Shown here piece by piece: positions 61,362 through 64,000 of a DNA stretch of 64,000 nucleotides. Source of the stretch: Pseudogymnoascus destructans (lineage: Eukaryota > Ascomycota > Leotiomycetes > Thelebolales > Thelebolaceae); the NCBI RefSeq assembly GCF_001641265.1, contig NW_020167520.1:310001-374000 (forward strand), written 5' to 3'. The notes beneath the pieces were generated by a model, which did not search any database, was not told the origin of the DNA, and was given only the letters and a program-made list of their open reading frames with translations. Positions within the stretch are counted from its first letter, which is position 1. Each line of letters opens with the position of its first letter. A program made the position numbers and the translations under genes.

Positions 61362-64000
61362 CTACGGCCTCGAAATCCCCTGTCTCGCCTAAACACAAAA
61401 CCAGTCAGCAATCACTCACCACACACACACCCCCACGAACAGCACAACTAACCTTCATCTGCTCAATCTTCGCCTTCAACGCACTCGTCACCTCAGCCGC
61501 CCTCTTCCAACTCTCCACCGGCTGCCCATCCCCCGGCGCCGGGCTGGGATTACTCGCCTCTCTCCCCCCTCTATACGCCTCCCTCGCCGGACTCCTCCCA
61601 CTACTCGCGCTCCCCGTCCTCGACAACCCCCTGCTCAACAAATCCGGACTGCGGAGTTTCCTCATCCCCGCCCCCGGACTCTCAAATCCATTCCCATTCT
61701 CCTTCTCCTCCCCATACCCGGCGCCACCACCCCTGCCGCCAAACCCAGGCGTCCGTCGGCCTTCCTGCCCATACATTCCCGTATCGCGATAGATACCGGC
61801 CTCGTCGCTCCCACCACTCATGCTCCTCTCCCCCATCCCACCAGGACTCACCGGCCCCGACCCGGCGCGCTCCGCAGCAGTCAACGCGCGCTTCAACCTC
61901 TCCATCTCGCGCCTCAGCTGCGCACACATCGCATCCGCCGCCTCGGCCTCACTCCTCGCGCGGACAAGCTGCGTCTCCTTCGCCTTAATACTCAGCATAT
62001 CCCTCGTATGATCCTCAATCAACTGGGCATTCTGATTCCGCAGCTCCTGCACCTCGGAGTTCAACCTCGACCGCTCCTGCCGCAGATCATCGCAGTTCCG
62101 CAGCAACCTGTCTTTGTCGAGACGCAGCTCGTCGAGTTCCGCTTTCTCGAGAGCAGAGAAGCCGGAGGAGGGGGGGGGGGAGGGAGAGTCCATGCGCGCG
62201 GCTGGAGCTGGCTTGCCGAGGGGTCGGCCGGCAAGTCCGCGGCCGCCGAGCCCGATGCGAGGGGCGGGTATGACTTCCTCTTCCATCTGCGCAGGCGCCT
62301 GACTGAGTGGTCGGCGGGGGGATGCCAAGTTCGGTGCCGGCGCGCCGCCTGGTCCAGCGAGGGTGCGCTTCAGCGGTGCCTTGAGTCCCGGTTTCGTGCC
62401 GAGTTTAGAGACCGTGCGTCCAGTCGGCTGGGGCTCTAATGCGGCCTGTGGCTGCTGCGCGTAGATGCTCGGCGGGGCGGGGGCTTTCTTCGCCGCGGCT
62501 GGCTTCTTAGCTACGACCTTTCGGGCTACTGCTGGGGCGGCTGCGGCTTTGGGAGGCGCGGCTTGGGGGGGTGGCTTGGGCTTGTCTTTTGCCTTGACCT
62601 CAGCGGCGTCGAAGAATTCCTTGATTTTGGTTTTGCGGATCTCGTCGAGACCCTCGAGGTGAGGCCCCATAGCGCGCTCGCCCATGATCTTCATGAGCGT
62701 GCCGAGCACCTCGGCACCGCCGGAGCGGAGACCCTCGCTCGACTCGGAGAGGAGCTTCTTGCCGGCTTCGGCGATGGAGGCGACTTCTGGCTTGGCGGGG
62801 GCTTCGCGCGTGGTTTTCAGGGAGCGGATGAGGAATTTCATCGTGCCTTCTTTGACTTGGGGGTTCTTGTGTTTCAGGCATTCTAGAATCTCTTCCAGGC
62901 AGTCGCCGAGACTTGTGGCCATGAAGACTTGGTCGAGAGCGGCGCCTAGGGCGTCGGCAACGGCGGCCTTCTTCTCCTTGAGCCTCTCTAGTACGGGTCC
63001 CATGATGGTAGAGCGGTATCTACCGAAAGGTTTCCGGAGGCCCTTGGCGAGAACCTCAATACAATTAGCTGCAGTTGTAACGACTGCCACGTTGGCATCC
63101 TTCATGCACTTCGCAAGACCCCTCGTAATCTCCCCGTAATCCCCGTCCTTGATTCTCGGGACGTCCAAAATCTTGAACAGGGCCTCGCACGCCTCCTTCC
63201 GCTCCTTCCATTTAGAAGAAGCTAACTGGTCGCTGAAATCCGGCGACACTTTCGACAGGACGTCTTGTGGTTCCGCCAGGTCGAAAACATCAACTTCCAC
63301 GACCTCCTCTTCTTCTTCCTCCTCTTCTGGTCCTGCGTCTGCGCCTGGCGGTGGAGCCCGCGCCATTGCTGCTTGTTGGGATCGTAGGAAGCGTTCTTGT
63401 TTCGGTGCAGGTTCTGCCTTGAGCTTCTCGAATTGGGCCTCCAGATCGGTCTGTTGTGTGGGCTTCAGCTCTCCCCAGAACATGGGTTTCATAGCATCTC
63501 TCAGCCAGCGGTAGAATTCGAGGGTCAGGTTAGTGGCCTCTGCTCTGACGTTCTTGTCGGCGTGTCCAAAAGCCTTGGGGAGGATTTTCAAGACCGGTTT
63601 CGGGTCGGCCGTCTTGCATCCAAAGTTGTGGAAAATCGCCGTCAGCGCAGCTAATGTCGCAGCTACAACTTTGGGTTGTTTGTTGCCCAATGATGGGAGA
63701 AGCTCCTCAATCACAGGGCCTGCTGTATCAAGTTCGACATAGAGCAATATCGCTTCGAGCGACGACGCTTTCGTTGCTGCCCTTGTCGATGAGAGACCTT
63801 TTTCGGCTAGAGATGAGACGACGTTTCCTCGTGTCCTGACAGTGTTATTAGAAGTCCCATAGTGAAGCTTCGGAACCATCTTACCTTGTACTGCATTCGC
63901 GCCCACCAAATTTGAGAAATGCGCATAGCGCAGCAACACCATCCTGCTGTGCCGCAACATTCGAGTCCGCCGCTGCCCCCTTCCATAAACTCCCCGAGTC
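61362..64000 (-). CDS. STU2: Stu2/XMAP215-family microtubule polymerase (5' end beyond window)
   Basis: TOG-domain proteins bind tubulin and speed plus-end growth at kinetochores and spindle poles. Exons here are 63,885-64,000 (partial), 61,453-63,835 and 61,362-61,388, with introns of 49 and 64 bp. The joins fit (CAFLKFGGRECSTR|TRGNVVSSL; QMK|ARQGISRP). The partial TOG1 shows ATKASSLEAILLYVELDTAG. TOG2 shows SSKWKERKEACEALFKILDV and KEKKAAVADALGAALDQVFM. A basic Pro/Ala/Lys linker follows (SK-rich microtubule-binding type), then a coiled coil (LRLDKDRLLRNCDDLRQERS, LVRARSEAEAADAMCAQLRR) and a Gly/Arg-rich tail. Two TOG domains plus dimerising coiled coil is the yeast/fungal Stu2/Alp14 layout. 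The mini-exon at the C-terminus encodes only eight residues. Confidence 0.9.

Noticed and set aside
1..64000. tRNA or rRNA genes
   Set aside because: I scanned for B-box-like GGTTCGAATCC and conserved rRNA blocks and saw none convincing. A covariance-model search would be needed to exclude a tRNA.

Overview
The window comes from a filamentous ascomycete (Pezizomycotina) nuclear genome. The evidence is: genes split by 42-108 bp introns with GTAAGT-type donors and CTAAC branch sites; a fungal fusion-type betaine-lipid synthase; a cutinase/acetylxylan-esterase with a fungal CBM1; chromodomain Ty3/gypsy elements; and pogo/Fot1-like DNA transposons. I cannot fix the class or genus.

Layout. 1-14.3 kb is a transposon graveyard: pogo and gypsy scraps, LTRs, two decayed genes full of look-alike short introns (3.8-7.3 kb), and an almost complete gypsy element on the minus strand (7,410-12,983) with gag, pol, a conserved -1 frameshift site and an antisense Cys-rich ORF. 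14.3-23.2 kb is a host island: acyl-CoA dehydrogenase, a CE5-CBM1 esterase pseudogene, betaine-lipid synthase BTA1 and a single-pass surface protein. 23.4-30 kb is again repeats: nested solo LTRs, a second gypsy fragment, a hAT remnant and a decayed gene with repeated introns. 30.2-32.2 kb holds an intact telobox-Myb (Taz1/Tbf1-like) gene. 32.6-49 kb is a third repeat block: a complete but frameshifted pogo element, a Helitron helicase tail, a seven-exon Cys-rich gene whose introns 2-4 are nearly identical, an SDR fragment beside a MITE, an SNF2 scrap and a third gypsy fragment. 49.3-64 kb is gene-dense, almost repeat-free core genome: the proteasome activator BLM10, a vWA-domain protein, an uncharacterised conserved protein and the 3' part of a Stu2/XMAP215 microtubule polymerase.

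The most unusual signal is intronic. Three unlinked genes in the repeat compartment each carry their own family of near-identical short spliceosomal introns (3.86-7.22 kb, 28.76-29.69 kb, 36.05-36.50 kb). The sequences around them differ, but each family keeps its donor, branch-point and acceptor. This is the pattern expected of introner-like elements. In the 36 kb gene, three introns of 51-56 bp sit between non-homologous exons, all in phase 1, and splicing them joins the reading frames correctly.

The core genes do not form a functional cluster. BTA1 makes the phosphorus-free membrane lipid DGTS, the ACAD is a flavin-linked lipid catabolic enzyme, and the remaining core genes serve proteasome, cytoskeleton and telomere functions. 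All intron calls are from sequence only; no transcript data were available.
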